Below, piece by piece: positions 53,851-64,000 of a stretch of 64,000 nt of DNA. The translations under genes and the position numbers were made by a program. The stretch's first letter is position 1; each line of letters begins with the position of its first letter. Origin of the DNA: Atriophallophorus winterbourni (lineage: Eukaryota > Platyhelminthes > Trematoda > Plagiorchiida > Microphallidae). The notes below the pieces were generated by a model, which made no database searches, had not been told where the DNA came from, and saw only the letters and a list, made by a program, of their open reading frames with translations. The DNA lies in NCBI GenBank assembly GCA_013407085.1, contig JACCGJ010000671.1, forward strand, positions 1 to 64,000, read 5' to 3'.

Positions 53851-56800
53851 GGATTCTAGGAATCAAGGATTTATGGTTTAAGAAATTCAATACTTTACAA
53901 CAATACAGGATTATGGTATGAATAAAAATGTAAAAAATGAACTAGTATAAACGAATAAATAATATCAAATGTAAGACTCACAAATGATATTGTTTTGCAT
54001 GTGTAAGTCCAAATTCGTTTTAAACACCGAATGTTGGGCTAGAGAATTCCAAATAAATAGGGCAAAAATGGCGCCGTCTTTCAATACGGGAACTTGGGAC
54101 GTAAATGATTAAGGTATGTCTGCGTATCTCATTATGATCCCACACATCAACGAGAGTTTAGGTGGATGTCTTTTGATAGATACAATTCTATAGGTCAGAA
54201 TAATTCGCGTCGTATCCTCCTTGGGTAAAGTCACATAGACCCAGACGTGCAAACTTTCAGTGTACGGTACATTGCGAAGACATATCAATAACTTTGTTGC
54301 GCTGTTATAAATTTTATCAAAGAGAGCAACTAACCAAGACCTCTAACGCATACTTCCTCGTAAGGCGAAGATAGACATTCATTATCCTTGGCGTTACCAG
54401 CGAGAATCTTCCAAACATTTTTTGAAAGATATCCAACAATCTGCTGACATGCCGATATATTTTGGAGATGCACCATGCTGTCAGGTTTCAAATATTTCAT
54501 ACTTCAAGATCTTTTCAAACGAGCTACATGTCACGTTTTTAGGTCCCAATCGATATATCCGATGCACATTGTTCCCAATGAATGTCATATCATTCATGGC
54601 CGCCGAATATAACACGTTGTCCAAAACCATTTGCAGTTTCTCACAATCATCTGCAGAAAAAAATTACGTCCAAATTTTCATATAATTCGCGAACAGGACC
54701 ATTCTGGATGATTTGAGAAGAAGTAAATCTTTTATGTATTTCAGAAAGAGGAGTGGGCCTTGCTCGAATCCTTTCAGGACTCCGCTGGTGGTTTTAAGCA
54801 TTTGGGATAGCACTCTGTTTACTTTACCTCGAGCTTGGCGATCTGATAGTAGTCGAACAACCATGAGAGAAGCTGTTCACATATTCATAAACTTATCAGT
54901 TTTGAAGAAGCAAACGGTGATTGACTCTTTCAAAATGTCTAAGTAAGTGAATGCAAGAAATTCCATTCAAGTCCTTCGTCCAGTCGGCTAATGATATGAG
55001 AAGATTCGCTAGACAAGAGCTATAAGATTGAAATCCATGCTGCACTAGCGAAAGGAATTTCGAAATTCAAAGTGTGCAAACCTTCTTTCCGTGACTATAC
55101 GTTCCATGACCTTACCAATTATATGTGATTGCGTGACGGGACGATGATTCTCAGCGTCATATCGGAAGCCTAAGTTGAATATAGGTGTAATATCGCCGGA
55201 CTTCCAATCCTTTGGTACCACTCCATTGTGTATCGAATATTTAAATAGGCTGCATAGCGGTTCCCAAAGCTGATGATGACAGAACCTATTCACATTCGTT
55301 GTAATGCCATCCAAACATGGGGATTTTATTAATTTTAGTTTAGCAATTTGACTTGCGACAATATCTTTATTTATTAAAATGTTTCCCACTGTCTCGATTC
55401 CTGAGTAGACTAAATACTCACAACGTTTCACTCAAACGTTTGGTCGAACACTTTGTAGTAATAAATCGCGAGAGCATTTGCGGTTTCCAACGCGATCTTA
55501 GTGAGTTTTTCGCCATTCTGGAAGGCGAAAATGGCTGGTTTGACTTTTGCATCCACGTTCATGATTTTGTATAGCATTTTATGGTTGCATTCCATTCTTG
55601 ACAGCATCAGTTGCTTCTTTTCCCTATCATCTCGAATAAGTGAAGTCAATTTGTGGCCTAACGTACGAAAGGATTGCCATGAAGCAGAACTATTGTTGTC
55701 TTTTTGCTGCTTTTTTGCTCTCCGGTTCGGCGCTATCCACATTTTTGTTTTGCTGCAGACAACAAAATGATGTTTATATTTGGGTGTTCTAGAAGCGATC
55801 ATCGAGTTCTCGTGTTTTCTCAGTTTCAAAAAATCTTTAATTTCGTTCCATTGTGAGTCATGTCTCGGTTGGTAATCCTGCCGATGCTCAATCTGCTCGA
55901 GTTATTTACTTAGGACCAATTTATCTACCCGAAAAACCACCCCATTCCGTGCAAGAGATTGATGAGTACTGCAAACATAGTCGACTAGGAGCACTGAATG
56001 GCCACTAAGACCAAGCGCAGGCTAGAATCCGATCGCTTCGACAGATTGTTCTTTCGATGTTAACACAAAATCCAAGACGGATGGACGGTCAGAACCTGTT
56101 CTCCGGGTGCAATCTTGAACATGGTTATAATAAGGGACTGAAACTATTACCTCTCTAAATAAGTATTTCAGCGTTTGTGCGAGTAAACCTTTCTGAGATA
56201 AAAGGTAGGCATGTTAAAATCGCCGATAATAAGTTTTGTTGCTAGCTAAGTGCGAGTCCAGAGCTGAAGCACTTGGATCAACCATTCGTTGTATGATTCC
56301 GTAGATGAAGGAGAGCGGTGAACCACACCAACCATGAAAACGTTACCAGAAATCAGAGTGAAAGAACACCATATTTTATCCGCGAGGGTGAATTCGATGT
56401 AGCCTATTTGACGGCGCTGGAGGCAATTATGATAATAAAGAGCAAAACCGCCACTAATTCTCTCGATCGTTTTTTATCAAATTCATATTTGGAATGGATA
56501 TCTGAGTTTCAATCAACTAGCAATTATACCAAGTTTCTGTAATGGGGATAACGTCCGATAAGTAGTGCGAATATATTTCCGTTTACTCAGCTAATTGGTT
56601 CGAAAAGCTTTGCGCATTTGTATATGAACATTTACTAAAGTTAGTAGTTTTCAAATCATGAAAAGTTATCAATGGGTCGACTCGGTTAGAGTCGGAATGC
56701 TCATGGGTTTTAAAACTATCTGATGATATTCAGTTTGAACTGCATAAATAAGCGTAGGTGGGTCGGTACAATCCGTTTGCTTGCTTCCGGCTATTATTCT

Positions 56801-57840
56801 GGGCAAGATCAACTTGATGATTTTGAGTAAGTTTCTTCGATTAGCTTTCCATTGACGATTGATGCTCTCTGTCATTTTGGTTGTCAAAATGGTTAGCTTT
56901 AAAGGGCTGGGACCATGCCGTTTATGTTGCAGATAGCGGTATCATTAAAGAATCCAATCTGGCTTGTTAATCCGATGTTTTGGCTAATTATTTTCATTGT
57001 TTGAGATCAGTGCTCAATATTCTTGAGAAGTAATGTTAAGTGCTTTTCTACCGGCTTTGGTAAATACAATACTCCCTGATTATTTTATTTCTCTAGATTT
57101 CTTCGATGACTTTCTTTCCACTATGATATGCCTGCCATGGATACACAGAAGATTCTGGAAAACACGAAGATGGTGGGCATTGAAAGATACTTTTTTCCAC
57201 CTTCCTCCGTCCGGATCGCAGCGATATTCGTACGAAGTGGAATCTCCTTGTGTGGAGTATTCAAGTGACGGTTCAGCGAACTATTGATAGGAGTAACTGT
57301 AGACAAGCTTATTGACTACATAGCTTAACCCTCAACTAAGTGGTTTTTGTTTAACTCGGAAGTGTTCATCGGATTCGGTCACGTTTGTCACATATAAACT
57401 AAAGTTATACCCGCTTTGTGCCCTCTTTGTGGGTCTTTCGTTCAGGTTAATCAGCTTTGTGTCAGTGGGTGTGAACAAGCATGTCGAGCAATCGAGGTGT
57501 GAATATCTTGGGCGCAAAAAAGCGGTGTTCACGAATAAGTGCAAAATCAGTATTGAATACAGCGATACGCTGCGGTAGTTGATCGCACAATGTTGAATAT
57601 ATAAGCAGTCGATGACAAAGAATAAGATCTTCCCGATGACGTTAATCCCTCGCGGGACTTGAAGAGTATTAACATCCAATATAGAAAAATCGCAAGAATT
57701 TTGAATTCGCTCGTATTATCGAATACCGCTACCGGTATATTCAGAAAGGTGACTTTGAGGACACTCTAACAAGGTATAAAATATCCAGATACATCTAAGC
57801 GTAAAAACAGTATATCCTGATAATCAGGAGCTTAAAATGA
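53851..57840 (-). mobile_element. CR1-like LINE, decayed full-length relative of copy A
   Basis: This is co-linear with 1-3480 and continues past where the window cuts copy A. The 3' end (53851-53880) has GGAATCAAGGATTTATGGTT, RT C-terminal debris is at 53990-54400, and the RT core at 54660-55431 has PVTQSHIIGKVMERIVTER. The endonuclease-RT linker is 55428-55829 (LTSLIRDDREKKQLMLSRM). Endonuclease lies near 55900-56600, the ORF1 end at 56669-56887 (KMTESINRQWKANRRNL), ORF1 debris to 57420, and 5' UTR to 57840. It has dozens of stops, so it is much older than copy A. It gives the full length of the family, about 4 kb. Confidence 0.75.
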
Positions 57841-58249
57841 TGCCACAGTGTGCGTTTGTATCTGAAAAAAACAATAACACTGAAAAAGTGTTAGTGGGTT
57901 TTGGCGAAAACGTAAATGACACAGATAGAGAACTAGTGATCCACTGAGTTTGAAAAATGCATTGGGTGTAGTAAAATAAATTTTAAAATTATGTTCACGG
58001 GGTACATGTGTCTTGGAATTGGGAGATTGCATGAAGGTGAGATTGGAAGTGAACTTTAAACGAACTAAAAGGAGCTGCTTCATAAAGCGTGCCTCAGAGA
58101 GTGTTTTACTGAATGCGAACTCTCACGCAGAAAAAGCTGTATCGACATTGATGCTTGTTCTGTTGATATAACATTATAAGATGATGTCTTTGGAGGTGAG
58201 TGCTTCAAGAGGAAAAGTATAACGATCAGCATGGATGGTATGGGTTATT
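57841..58249. other. Spacer
   Basis: No supported feature was found between the 5' end of one LINE and the RT of the next. Confidence 0.4.
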
Positions 58250-60234
58250 CAAAATCCGGTGTGTAATTAACATGTCACCGCGGAAAAGACGGTAGGTAAC
58301 AAAAAAATATATCGAAATTGCTTAACCTTTCTTCATAAGACATATCCTGCTTACCACGGAGAGGCATTGTTGCACGACGCAAGAAGCGACACATCATCAA
58401 AGTTTTTGAGCAAATAATAACCGCAGACATAGTGTGACGTCTGGAAACAAACCAACTTTTGGCAGTTGTCCAACATGGATTTCGCAGAAATCGCTCTTGT
58501 CTAACAAATTTACTGACAAGCTTAGACGATTAGAAGAGGGTTGTAGATGCGGGTGGCTGTATTGATGCGTGCTATCTGGACATTTCTAAAGCTTTCCACA
58601 GAGTTGATCATAATTTACTCTTGAACAAGCTGAAGAAACACGGTATTGTAGGGAGGCTATATGAATTGATAAGTGATTACATCAGCAACAGACATATCAG
58701 AATTCGTGTGGACGGCTTATTATCGAAGAGAATCGAGGTCATTAGTGGTGTTCCACAAGCTCAGTGCTTGGACGAATACAGTTTCTAGTATATATGAACG
58801 ATATACCAATACCAAATGACAGTGAGATGATTTCGTTTGCTGTCGATATAAAAGTATGGAGGCGAATCAGCAATGATGACGATTGTATTTTGCTGCAGAA
58901 CGATTTGTATGCTCTGTACACCTGGTCATTCGAAAATAAACTGTCATTTAATATTCCAAAGTCGAAGAGTATGAATCCGCGTTGATGTCTTGGAAATTCC
59001 TCTTTCGGTCCAGCAAGATCAAACGAACTGGAGAAATTTGTTTCCCACCCTACACCCGTGTTCCTCATCAAGTTTTTTGTGTCATAATTTTCCCGTGATA
59101 TTTGTTGTTTGTTCTTTAAATTAAAAATACCATTTACACTAAATGTAAAATCTGTGAGCGTTTTCTTTCCCGAACATTGTTCCTCTGTTCAACTGCACTT
59201 AAGCTTCCGCACATTTTGATTTGTCCGTTACCCGTTTTTACCGTTATTGGAAAACGTTATTTTTTGTGCTCTCAACTGAGCTGTTCGACTTCCGTTTATT
59301 GGACGCGTTGGGTTTGCATTGAAACCTGTATTCGATTACCGTTGAGGCTTATTATATTTTGCATTTTAATCGTTTTTGTCAATATAGTACAGCGTAAATT
59401 GACGTATTGTTCTGATTTGGGATCGATTCGTAAACGCTCGTCACTCCCGGTTTGAGAATCTTGTGACTTGTAGCAGGCAACTAGTTTCCGTGACAGAAAC
59501 TATTCCCCAGTGACGATTGGGTCGCTACACGAAGATTATTCAGATCGGTCGTGACCTTGGCTTTTCCTATCAATACAAGCTCGGCGACAGAAACCTACAG
59601 TACACTAAAGAAGAAAAGGACCAGGATGTCTTGATTTGCGGTAGTTTGAAAAATCATCTACAATGCGAAGTCGTTCACAAAAGCGTGTCTCAGCTGCTGG
59701 GCATGTTACGGCAGATATTTCGACGTTCTCCCCAGGGTGTTTTCCTCTCTTGATGAACACATATACACACTCGGTTCTAGAAAATGCCACACAAGCCTGG
59801 ACACCATTGCTCCGAAAATACATCTTAATTCTGGATCGCATATATCAAAGAACTTCTGAACTTATCATTGGACTCGCCATTCGCTGGGCGACTCAGACGA
59901 CTGGAGCTGATGACACTTGTACAAAGAAGAATGCGACGTGATCTCATCCTCGAATACAAAATATTTACTACTCTTTCCCACCCCCTGGAGTTATTATTTC
60001 ACCTTCTATCTTCCGGCAACAGCCGTGGTATTGTTTTCAAGTTGCAAATACCACATTCTAAACGAAACTGCCGCAGGTATTTTTATTCGGTGCGTGTGTG
60101 CTTTGTTTGAAATTCCCTACCTGCCTATTTGGTAAATTCAACCAGTTTATCTATATTCAAACGGAACTTCACAATTATATGAGAGCTAATCCGATTTTTG
60201 CCCCAACCATTAATTAACTATGATCATCCCATTG

Positions 60235-60273
<39 letters not shown>

Positions 60274-60345
60274 ACCGATAGTTCCACTGTATGGTTATTG
60301 TAAATTCAATTGCTTTTTCAACCATAAATCTTGAATCTTGAATCG
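58250..60345 (+). mobile_element. CR1-like LINE remnant with internal insertion
   Basis: Plus-strand pieces: 58440-58540 (VQHGFRRNRSCLTNLLTSLDD), 58560-58620 (CYLDISKAFHRVDHNLLLNK), 58740-58985 (NDIPIPNDSEMISFAVDIKVW, with the catalytic box decayed to FAVD), then a break of about 530 bp. It resumes at 59525 (IGRDLGFSYQYKLGDRNLQY, LLGMLRQIFRRSP) and ends with the C-terminus (NCRRYFYSVRVCF near 60070-60110). The 3' end carries AACCATAAATCTTGAATCTT at 60320-60340, as in copies C and at 53851. Confidence 0.7.
60236..60270. repeat. (TA)n microsatellite
   Basis: About 17 TA dinucleotides lie in the 3' UTR of the LINE remnant. Confidence 0.95.
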
Positions 60346-61975
60346 TTGCATAGCCAAGGCTGCCAAACATACCAAGAGTGTAAAGTGTATTTTAAGTGTG
60401 GACGGATGTTGACATTCAGCATTGCCGGGAAGGGAGACTGGTCTAACCCGCTAAAGCGCTGTGAAGTAAGCCGATTTTGCGGTTGGCCGCAGCTGCAGCT
60501 CCTTTGAATTGTCCTGGATGATAATACCAAGATCTTTTTCTTGACGAACAATCTCACGTAATGTCGTACCCAAACGGTAAGAGACAGGATCTGAGTGTAG
60601 GATGGGGTGAATGGGAGATGATTTCTTAAAGATTGACTGTGTGAACTATATAAGTCAACTTGTATGACATGTGAATTCATTAGGTTTGAGCAAGCGGAAG
60701 GTTTTGACATCTTCCACAAATCGAAGGAATGACGTTTCAATGTTCTGGCTAATGCCATTGATGAAAATGATAAAGATTAGTATAATAAGAATGGAGCCTT
60801 GTTTCAGACTGCACTTGATTGGAAAGCGGGCTGAATAGGAGTCACACGCACGAACACCGAGTGAGATGTCGCGATGAAAGTAATTCTACCAAGAAAGTAA
60901 GGAAAACCCAACGCCGCGGGAAGCGAGTTTATGTAGAAGAATATCATGTGCAACATGGTCGAATGCCTTGGAGAAATTTAGATGTATTACATCTACACCA
61001 ATGCCCTCATCGACGGATTTCATCGTGTTATCCGGTGCAAAGAGCATGTTGGGAGTGCATAAACGCTTGGTGCAAAGGCCGTGTTGTTGTGTGATTAAGT
61101 CTATTAATTTCAAGATGTGAGACAAGGTGATCGGAGACTATGCTCCTCATGACTTTAGGAATGACTGACAAGATTAATGTAGCGATAATTTGCTGGTTCT
61201 GATGAGATTCCGTCTTTAAATATAGGAGTGACAACACCTGCCCAAGCTTGGAGAACACTATCGGAGTCCATACAACGTTGATTAATCGTTGCAAGTAGAT
61301 GAGATATATGTAACGCGATAACATTTTAAATCTTAGTATGGATGCCGTTGAGTCCTGGTGATGATTATTGCCGTAGACATGAAACCATCTTGTGGACCGC
61401 ATCAGGGATAAGCCTTATTTCGGGCATTTCTTATACGTCATATGAAGGAGAAGAAAAACATGAGGAGCTTGTAAAATAAATGGGTTTGAAAATTTGGTTT
61501 CAGTGTTTAAAAAAGGCTTACAGCTCCTAAGGCGGTTGCAGTGAGACCGTTTGCGCTGTTTAGGGATGGAATTCCAAATTTAACAACGCACTTCTGATTC
61601 AAAAATTGGAACGAGCTTTTGGGGTTGTCCCAAAAATTGTGACATATGTGCAATTCATATTGATATTTGTCTTGGCGGCTGAGATATGTGTAATAATTTG
61701 GCAGTGACCTAAAAATTTCCCAGTCAGTTCGATTTCGCCTTGCCGAGGACACCGCCATGCAAAGTTTCGCAGTGATATGGATTTCAGTGTTCGGCTACGA
61801 AGGAATGATTCGGGCGTCTTTCGACAGAGGGCCTTCACGTGATAAGCAACACGTAGCAGCGCGCGCCACTGAGTTAAAAACGTGGTCCATGCATCATCGA
61901 TCTAGTCAAACATTGAGAAATCGCACGAGTTGGTTGCGACGAGTTAGTGGAACAGACATTAATCGGTAATCCAGC
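60346..61975 (-). mobile_element. CR1-like LINE remnant, cut by the assembly gap region
   Basis: Minus-strand pieces in order: 61838-61507 (endonuclease-RT linker, SFQFLNQKC), 61402-61028 (RT start and LVSHLEINRL), 61125-60886 (VIHLNFSKAFDHVAHDILLHKL), 60758-60318 (NVNIRPHLKYTLHSWYVWQP and earlier C-terminal debris). Frames change often. The 5' part reaches toward the gap. Confidence 0.6.
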
Positions 61976-62049
61976 GGCTTTTAGATAGAGGTTCGTTGAA
62001 GCAGTCCATGAAAGAGACAAATTTGAATATCAAGACAACCTGATTGCTG

Positions 62050-63049
62050 NNNNNNNNNNNNNNNNNNNNNNNNNNNNNNNNNNNNNNNNNNNNNNNNNNN
62101 NNNNNNNNNNNNNNNNNNNNNNNNNNNNNNNNNNNNNNNNNNNNNNNNNNNNNNNNNNNNNNNNNNNNNNNNNNNNNNNNNNNNNNNNNNNNNNNNNNNN
62201 NNNNNNNNNNNNNNNNNNNNNNNNNNNNNNNNNNNNNNNNNNNNNNNNNNNNNNNNNNNNNNNNNNNNNNNNNNNNNNNNNNNNNNNNNNNNNNNNNNNN
62301 NNNNNNNNNNNNNNNNNNNNNNNNNNNNNNNNNNNNNNNNNNNNNNNNNNNNNNNNNNNNNNNNNNNNNNNNNNNNNNNNNNNNNNNNNNNNNNNNNNNN
62401 NNNNNNNNNNNNNNNNNNNNNNNNNNNNNNNNNNNNNNNNNNNNNNNNNNNNNNNNNNNNNNNNNNNNNNNNNNNNNNNNNNNNNNNNNNNNNNNNNNNN
62501 NNNNNNNNNNNNNNNNNNNNNNNNNNNNNNNNNNNNNNNNNNNNNNNNNNNNNNNNNNNNNNNNNNNNNNNNNNNNNNNNNNNNNNNNNNNNNNNNNNNN
62601 NNNNNNNNNNNNNNNNNNNNNNNNNNNNNNNNNNNNNNNNNNNNNNNNNNNNNNNNNNNNNNNNNNNNNNNNNNNNNNNNNNNNNNNNNNNNNNNNNNNN
62701 NNNNNNNNNNNNNNNNNNNNNNNNNNNNNNNNNNNNNNNNNNNNNNNNNNNNNNNNNNNNNNNNNNNNNNNNNNNNNNNNNNNNNNNNNNNNNNNNNNNN
62801 NNNNNNNNNNNNNNNNNNNNNNNNNNNNNNNNNNNNNNNNNNNNNNNNNNNNNNNNNNNNNNNNNNNNNNNNNNNNNNNNNNNNNNNNNNNNNNNNNNNN
62901 NNNNNNNNNNNNNNNNNNNNNNNNNNNNNNNNNNNNNNNNNNNNNNNNNNNNNNNNNNNNNNNNNNNNNNNNNNNNNNNNNNNNNNNNNNNNNNNNNNNN
63001 NNNNNNNNNNNNNNNNNNNNNNNNNNNNNNNNNNNNNNNNNNNNNNNNN
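62050..63049. other. Assembly gap, exactly 1000 N
   Basis: The gap has a fixed round size, so its true length is unknown. Reading frames shown across it are meaningless. Confidence 0.99.
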
Positions 63050-63481
63050 GTTCAATCCTGGGCACCGTACTTAAAAAAGGATATAGCATGTCTCGAAAGG
63101 GTCCAGCGCCTTGTGACTAGGATGGTTGAGGGTCAGGCAGGTAAAACTTCTGAGGCTAGACTCAAGGACCTCGGTTTGTTCTCACTAAAGAGACGGCGGC
63201 TGCGAGGTGACCTAATAGAAGCCTTCAAGATTCTAAAGGGTCTTACAGGTGATAATATTACTGAAATCCTTAAACTTGCACCTAAAGTAGCTACAAGAGG
63301 TAATTCCATGAAACTTCTTAAGAGTAGGCCCAGGTTGCTGGCACGTGAGCACTTTTTCAGCAACCGTGTGGTCAACTTCTGGAACAAGCTCCCAGATTGT
63401 ATAGTAAGCCTCCCAAATGTGTTGAGCTTTAAAAAGGAATTAGACGTTAAATGGTCTATCATATTTCCGCATATTGTCTAA
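63050..63481 (+). pseudogene. LINE reverse transcriptase C-terminus, 5' part in the gap
   Basis: The frame from 63052 reads QSWAPYLKKDIACLERVQRL, then RMVEGQAGKTSEARLKDLGL, RRRLRGDLIEAFKILKGL, RGNSMKLLKSRPRL, SNRVVNFWNKLPD, ending at TAA (63479-63481). This is the intact C-terminal end of a CR1/Jockey-type RT. An A-rich tail (63482-63515) follows almost at once. The rest is hidden by the gap, so whether the element is complete is unknown. Confidence 0.8.
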
Positions 63482-63524
63482 TAAAAAAAACTTTAAAAAA
63501 AACAAAAAAAAGTATTTTTATATT

Positions 63525-63620
63525 TTTATCATATCTGTCTAGGCCTGGACAACCTGACATTAAATTAGCCCACATGCAGTCTATGACTGTTTTTCACTTT
63601 ACATACACTAGGCTAGTGAT
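63525..63620 (+). repeat. SINE family 1 fragment
   Basis: It runs ATATCTGTCTAGGCCTGGAC, GCCCACATGCAGTCTATGAC, then decays at CACTAGGCTAGTG. Both ends are truncated. Confidence 0.65.
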
Positions 63621-63689
63621 TTATAACCCAAACATTGTTCACGCATTATTATTGCATGTTCATGAATGGCCTGACATCTCACCGTGCGC

Positions 63690-63870
63690 GTGAAGAGAAA
63701 CCCTACCTTACTTTCCAGTTATTCGGAAGCAAGAACGTGTGAAAAGTACGAACTTTATACTCGAGATCGAAGTCCCGGGTGCTCAACCGCATACCGTCGA
63801 AGGAAATCTGGGCGCGTGATTGGCTTTTAGCCACCTTCAGCCCTGTGCAACTTGAACTTGAACTTGAGAC
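63690..63870 (+). repeat. SINE-like family 2 copy with CTTGAA tail
   Basis: It contains GTGAAGAGAAACCC, GAGATCGAAGTCCCGGGTGC (box-B-like), GAAATCTGGGCGCGTGATTGG, CAGCCCTGTGCAA and three CTTGAA-type units at 63850-63867. Confidence 0.6.
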
Positions 63871-64000
63871 CTCAGTGGAGTTTGGCGGTACGTCCAATTT
63901 GGTTGTATTTCCCACGCTCTTGTTAACAATCCATTTCCGGATTGCTTTTCTCTGATTTTGCTGTAAATTGGTAATCAATTTATTGCATTATACACATCAT

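Noticed and set aside
61959..63120. Long reading frames across the gap
   Set aside because: They consist of N.

Overview
This window is eukaryotic nuclear DNA, most likely from a digenean trematode and plausibly a blood fluke. Three things point there. Two conserved host genes combine 30-39 nt micro-introns with kilobase-sized introns. The non-LTR retrotransposons resemble the CR1-like and RTE-like families known from schistosomes. Hammerhead-ribozyme motifs sit in repeats and in a Penelope-like element. The species cannot be named from the sequence alone. A run of exactly 1000 N (62050-63049) shows this is a scaffold.

Host genes. (1) On the + strand, 22373-29990, is a complete eight-exon gene for nuclear DNA topoisomerase I (707 aa, all five catalytic residues present). 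Its first three introns are 30-35 nt and its last four are 0.96-2.3 kb, filled with SINE and LINE debris. (2) On the - strand, at least 39287-50142, are eight exons of a class I sirtuin of SIRT2/SIRT3 type. Five of its seven resolved introns are 30-39 nt, so no single long ORF reveals it. The first resolved intron is 8.4 kb and holds an RTE-type LINE, a near-perfect 986-bp inverted repeat of a CR1-like LINE, and nested SINEs. The N- and C-terminal ends of the sirtuin are not resolved.

Repeat landscape, left to right. 1-8345: three CR1-like elements in a row on the - strand; the first has an ORF2 that stays open off the left edge. 9420-11425: a decayed + strand CR1 copy with a pentamer tail. 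11985-14030: a decayed Penelope-like element (RT plus GIY-YIG endonuclease) between inverted terminal repeats carrying hammerhead motifs. 14325-19300: CR1 fragments and a second SINE-like family. 20990-21850: an RTE fragment upstream of TOP1. 31540-32360: about three tandem ~240-260 bp units, two of which carry a recognisable hammerhead motif. 32886-34100: LINE 3' ends and a Penelope-derived fragment. 35960-37750: a ~410-bp direct repeat of unknown identity. 50300-61975: further SINE and CR1 remnants, including a second, decayed copy of the element at the left edge. After the gap come a LINE 3' end with an A-rich tail and two SINE pieces.

SINE family 1 (~237 bp, 3' tail of CATAC/CATA repeats) is the commonest repeat, with more than a dozen copies. 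One copy is inserted inside another with an 11-bp target-site duplication, and one in TOP1 intron 6 has a 14-bp duplication, so the family was mobilised by target-primed reverse transcription. No CRISPR array, operon, bacterial gene or intact tRNA/rRNA gene was seen.
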